Shown piece by piece: positions 60,902 to 64,000 of a DNA stretch of 64,000 bases. Each line of letters starts with the position of its first letter. Within the stretch, counting starts at the first letter, position 1. The stretch is from Anaerolineales bacterium UBA6055 (GTDB lineage Bacteria > Chloroflexota > Anaerolineae > Aggregatilineales > Phototrophicaceae), in contig DIYL01000059.1 of the NCBI GenBank assembly GCA_002428985.1, positions 340,869 through 404,868 of the forward strand, given 5' to 3'. The notes below the pieces were generated by a model. That model was not told where the DNA came from. It did not search any database and saw nothing but the letters and a program-made list of their open reading frames with translations. The position numbers and the translations under genes were made by a program.

Positions 60902-63454
60902 TTATTTTACCTGTGTAGTGGATAATATCGCAGAACGACTTTCCCCATCATCATCTGATGGTATTGCAAACGATAATGTAAACTTAAACGTGGTACCTTC
61001 GCCTTCAACCGAATCGACTTCGATCAGCCCACCATGTTGTTGTACTAAAAACTGCGAGATGGGTAAACCCAGTCCGGTACCTTCAATCGCTTGTTCTTTC
61101 GCATTTGTCGTGCGTTCGAAGGCTTCAAATAATAGATTTTTTTCATGCTCAGGGATACCAATACCGGTATCGCTGACCGCAAAGAAAATCCCTGTGTCGA
61201 CTTGCTTGACTTGTAAGGTGACCTGTCCTTCGTGCGTGAATTTAACTGCATTACTCATCAAGTTGGTGAGCACCTGTCGAATCCGGCGTGCATCCATTTC
61301 AATTTTGGGCAGGTTGTCTTCTACCTGCGTCACGATCTCAACTTTATCGGCTTTACCTTCTAGTTTTTCGATCTGGGCATAAGTCGAATCAATGGTATCT
61401 TGGATAATCGTTTGGACATCACTTTTTTGGATAAACAGTTGCATTTCACCTGCTTCGATTTTACTGACATCCAACAAATCATTAATCAGGTACAGGAGAT
61501 GTTCGGCACTACGTACCGTCTGGTTCAATCGAGAGACTTGATCATCATTGACATCCCCAAATGCCCCAATCCGCATAAAATCCATATTGTTGATGATCAA
61601 ATTGAGCGGCGTACGTAATTCATGGGTGACACTCGCCAGAAATCGTGTCTTCACCTGATTGGCTCGTTCGGCATCACGGCGGGCTTCTTCACGTTGGTTA
61701 AAGAGTTGAGCGTTCCGTACTGCCGGAGATACCAAGTTAGAAAAGAGCGTCAATAGGCGGGTATCTGATTGAGTGAACGGCTTATCTTTTTCTGTACGCC
61801 CCACGACCAATGCGCCCATCGGGTTACCGTCAAAGAGCATCGGCGCAACCATCGCCCGCACATAGGGGCTTTCCTTGCGATATGGAATTGTCACGCGTTT
61901 ACTATATGTACGATAGTCATCAATTGTCACAATCATACGCTGTTGAATCGCATCGCCAACGAGTCCATCATTTGCATCCATTGTGAAGGTCTCAAAGTCC
62001 TTCTCGTGGGTGTTGGTCACGAGGCGAACCTGTTCTTTGGTATCATCCAATAACCACACGCTACAATAACTAGCGGACAACAAACTCAGGATGCGGTGCG
62101 CGATTGCATCGAGAATTGGCTCTAAGGTCGGCTCATTAACAACCATCAATGATTCATCATAGACAGCGCGTAAGTCTGTCGCACGTTGTTCGGCTTCTTT
62201 GCGGGTGGCATTTAATTCACGTGTGCGATCATACACCCGTTCTTCTAGTGTACGACTCCATGTTCTTAATTCATTATATGAATGCGCGATGTTGCCCTTC
62301 ATACCTTCCATAGCTCGCGCCAAAAAGCCAATTTCATCATCAAAACCACGATAATCAATATAATAGCGTAAGTCTCCCGAACCGATTTCCTGTGCCGCAC
62401 GACTAAGGTTCATTAATGGTTCGACAATCGCCCGACCTGTGAAATAGTTAATCGCCAAAATCATGAGCACAATACCGCTGAGTGCTAGTATAATTAACTG
62501 TAGGACGAGAGTACTGGAAGGTATTGGAATACTTTCGGGTGGCAAGAAACTAATTAATTGCCAGTTGTTCCCGCCAATGGGTGTGAGCGATACAAGCATT
62601 TGTTCATTGGTCAGCGGGTCTCTAATATCTCGTAAGCGATCAAATGTTTCACTTGCATCACTATTGGATTGTGTCAGAAGCTCTTGCAAAATTGTTGGCG
62701 TGATTTCAGTTGCACGTTGTCCGAGGCTACTCAACATTTGCCCCTCGCCATCAATCAGAGCTACAAAGCTCGAATCAGTTTCCGTCCCTAGAGCAGCTTG
62801 GCTGACAAGATCCTCTAACAGTTGATCGAACAGCGGTTGCGGTATATCAACCCAGACAACACCTGTTTGCTCTTCCAAATAAGCATATGGTAATGCTAAT
62901 GTGACCGCCCCTGTGTCAGTATCATCAGCATAAGCGATATCTTGTCTAAACCAGACGAGTCGATTCTCAAGTGCCGCAGTAAACATAGGGGCTTCAGGAT
63001 TTGGTTGTTGGCTTGCTGTTGAGAAAATACGAATCGAATTGACAAACCCAAAGCTCGGCTGGAAATCCTCAAAAACAACAACGGAGTCACCTTCGTCATC
63101 AAGCGGTGGACGATAGACACTAATGCGCTGAATTAAAATATCATCATCGTTACTAATCACATCACGCACTGCCGCGCGCATCTCTGCTTGTGAATAGGTG
63201 CTCAATGTGCCTAGTTCATTACTCAGTTGGGTTGCAGCTGAAAGCACCTCTTGGAAGTCATCTGAAATTGCTTGGGCTGCGCGTTGATTTTCGGCAATAA
63301 ATCGATCTCTTGCTTGTCGCTCTAAAGCCAGTTGATTCGTCGAAATAGCGACAACGCAGATCAAAAAGAGTGTAATTAAGTTAATCCCAATCACAATAAA
63401 CATCAGTCGGTTGCTGATGCTCAAGTTACGTAACCAATTGGACATTGCAATCAT
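60902..63454 (-). CDS. Membrane sensor histidine kinase with HAMP and GAF domains
   Basis: 850 residues. Helix 1 (about 13-33) and helix 2 (about 318-338) enclose an extracytoplasmic sensor of about 280 residues, possibly dCache-like. A HAMP (about 340-392), a short coiled helix and a GAF domain (about 430-580, ILSLLSASYCSVWLLDDTKE) follow. The HisKA box is ASVTHELRTPLN (near 608), and the HATPase has NLMSNAVKFTHEG, DTGIGIP and GTGLGLPISQF. No receiver is fused; the response regulator follows in the operon. The signal is unknown. Confidence 0.9.
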   Translation of the reverse strand: MIAMSNWLRNLSISNRLMFIVIGINLITLFLICVVAISTNQLALERQARDRFIAENQRAAQAISDDFQEVLSAATQLSNELGTLSTYSQAEMRAAVRDVISNDDDILIQRISVYRPPLDDEGDSVVVFEDFQPSFGFVNSIRIFSTASQQPNPEAPMFTAALENRLVWFRQDIAYADDTDTGAVTLALPYAYLEEQTGVVWVDIPQPLFDQLLEDLVSQAALGTETDSSFVALIDGEGQMLSSLGQRATEITPTILQELLTQSNSDASETFDRLRDIRDPLTNEQMLVSLTPIGGNNWQLISFLPPESIPIPSSTLVLQLIILALSGIVLMILAINYFTGRAIVEPLMNLSRAAQEIGSGDLRYYIDYRGFDDEIGFLARAMEGMKGNIAHSYNELRTWSRTLEERVYDRTRELNATRKEAEQRATDLRAVYDESLMVVNEPTLEPILDAIAHRILSLLSASYCSVWLLDDTKEQVRLVTNTHEKDFETFTMDANDGLVGDAIQQRMIVTIDDYRTYSKRVTIPYRKESPYVRAMVAPMLFDGNPMGALVVGRTEKDKPFTQSDTRLLTLFSNLVSPAVRNAQLFNQREEARRDAERANQVKTRFLASVTHELRTPLNLIINNMDFMRIGAFGDVNDDQVSRLNQTVRSAEHLLYLINDLLDVSKIEAGEMQLFIQKSDVQTIIQDTIDSTYAQIEKLEGKADKVEIVTQVEDNLPKIEMDARRIRQVLTNLMSNAVKFTHEGQVTLQVKQVDTGIFFAVSDTGIGIPEHEKNLLFEAFERTTNAKEQAIEGTGLGLPISQFLVQQHGGLIEVDSVEGEGTTFKFTLSFAIPSDDDGESRSAILSTTQVK

Positions 63455-64000
63455 CCATTATGTACTGATAAACACACCTGTGTTCTTAAAGAATATATCA
63501 TCTACGCACAAAAATCCCTTAATATGCTGAAATCCTAACCAACTTCTACCTATACAGGGAATTTATCTGCTGAGGAGGCTTTGTAAATCGAATATACATG
63601 TGTAATCATTATCGATGAATTTATATAGTTGAAAACTTTGTATACGTAGTCTCTTTGGTCTGTTTTCAGGTACGCGAGAATATGTTGCTCGAACGGCTCT
63701 TCTGTTATACTGGTTAGGATAGTGCTTGCTTTGGCGAGGTTTCAGAACACTTTGCACACCTTTTGGCACATTCTGAACAAGCAAGAAAGATGCGTGAACG
63801 ACGACATGCTCATCTAGAACACATACACATGAGCACATACTGGGACAACAGATTAACAGACTTACAGTAGTCACTACCGTTGTAAATTCTATAGAAAAAT
63901 ATAGAAATCTACGTTTATAGCGCAATCGCTAATGGATATACGGCAACATCCTCTATCCCGTTCGCAAATGCGTTCAGGACTGCTTTTCTTATGATGTTGT
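63455..64000. other. Right-edge region without a clear gene
   Basis: 546 bp. Frames here have unlikely composition (a 120-codon Cys/Val/Arg-rich minus frame at 63563-63925). A plus-strand stretch before 63870 reads as charged helix (HSEQARKMRERRHAHLEHIH, ending DLQ) with a stop just upstream and no ribosome site; it may be a remnant. I call nothing. Confidence 0.4.

Noticed and set aside
63563..63925. 120-codon minus-strand frame at the right edge
   Set aside because: Odd composition (Cys/Val/Arg runs), no ribosome site, no family; probably chance.
1..64000. tRNA, rRNA or selC genes
   Set aside because: I searched by eye for T-loop and CCA-end patterns in the gaps and found none; a covariance-model search could still find one.

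Overview
The window reads as bacterial chromosome of moderate GC with mostly single-gene or two-gene transcription units. The gene mix suggests a Chloroflexota bacterium, probably of the Anaerolineae (inference from gene content, not from a marker gene). The pointers are a STAND-type LuxR regulator, a solute-binding/vWA lipoprotein, secreted PT-linker proteins, zinc-peptidase and C39-like exoproteins, DUF4173 and DUF6745 proteins, FkbM and GT39 enzymes, and many small DinB, GNAT and Uma2 proteins. I saw no rRNA, tRNA, CRISPR array, IS element or phage block. The window opens inside the 3' end of a LacI-family regulator.

The main result is a pair of genes each interrupted by one in-frame TGA at the exact position of a redox cysteine. 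The first (3333..4319, minus) is a DUF3179 protein whose Cys-x-x-Cys motif would read Sec-x-x-Cys. The second (54797..55375, plus) is an AhpD/carboxymuconolactone-decarboxylase-like protein whose active-site motif would read Cys-x-x-Sec, with the Glu-x11-Cys-x2-(Sec)-x3-His spacing of AhpD kept. Both TGAs are followed, 22 and 24 nt later, by the apical loop of a stem-loop that fits the bacterial SECIS rules. TGA is an ordinary stop elsewhere in the window. The simplest reading is two selenoproteins. AhpD-like selenoproteins have been described before; I do not know of a DUF3179 one.

Layout. 1-9.6 kb: LacI end, sugar-nucleotide epimerase, a thymidylate kinase with an unknown C-terminal domain, RraA-like protein, the DUF3179 selenoprotein candidate, DUF4173 membrane protein, an ITPase-IMPDH-like fusion, and an FkbM methyltransferase. 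9.6-17 kb: beta-propeller protein, quinol-monooxygenase-like protein, DegT aminotransferase, ferredoxin, YitT membrane protein, GNAT and CAP-domain proteins. 17-20.4 kb: two DinB proteins around AT-rich small membrane genes and gene remnants, then rpiB. 20.4-34.8 kb: exported and envelope proteins (C39-like peptidase with TPRs, CE15-like esterase, tandem aldehyde dehydrogenase, Asp-rich metallopeptidase, solute-binding/vWA lipoprotein, second binding protein, ThuA). 35-42.7 kb: a protein with the N-terminal motif of contractile-injection-system cargo, leuS, and an overlapping three-gene operon (FAD oxidoreductase, HD hydrolase, GNAT). 43-53.5 kb: membrane protein, CcdA, secreted metallopeptidase, DUF6745, GT39, STAND-LuxR regulator, DUF1330. 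53.8-64 kb: the AhpD-like selenoprotein candidate, pfkA, a TIR/pentapeptide protein with a broken partial duplicate beside it, Uma2, BI-1, and a histidine kinase with its response regulator.

Intergenic DNA carries at least three repeat families. R1 (3 copies, about 115 bp) and R2 (4 copies, about 65-75 bp) lie in regions downstream of genes. The third is a set of short palindromes with a fixed CCTAC tail and a variable arm sequence that stays self-complementary between copies.
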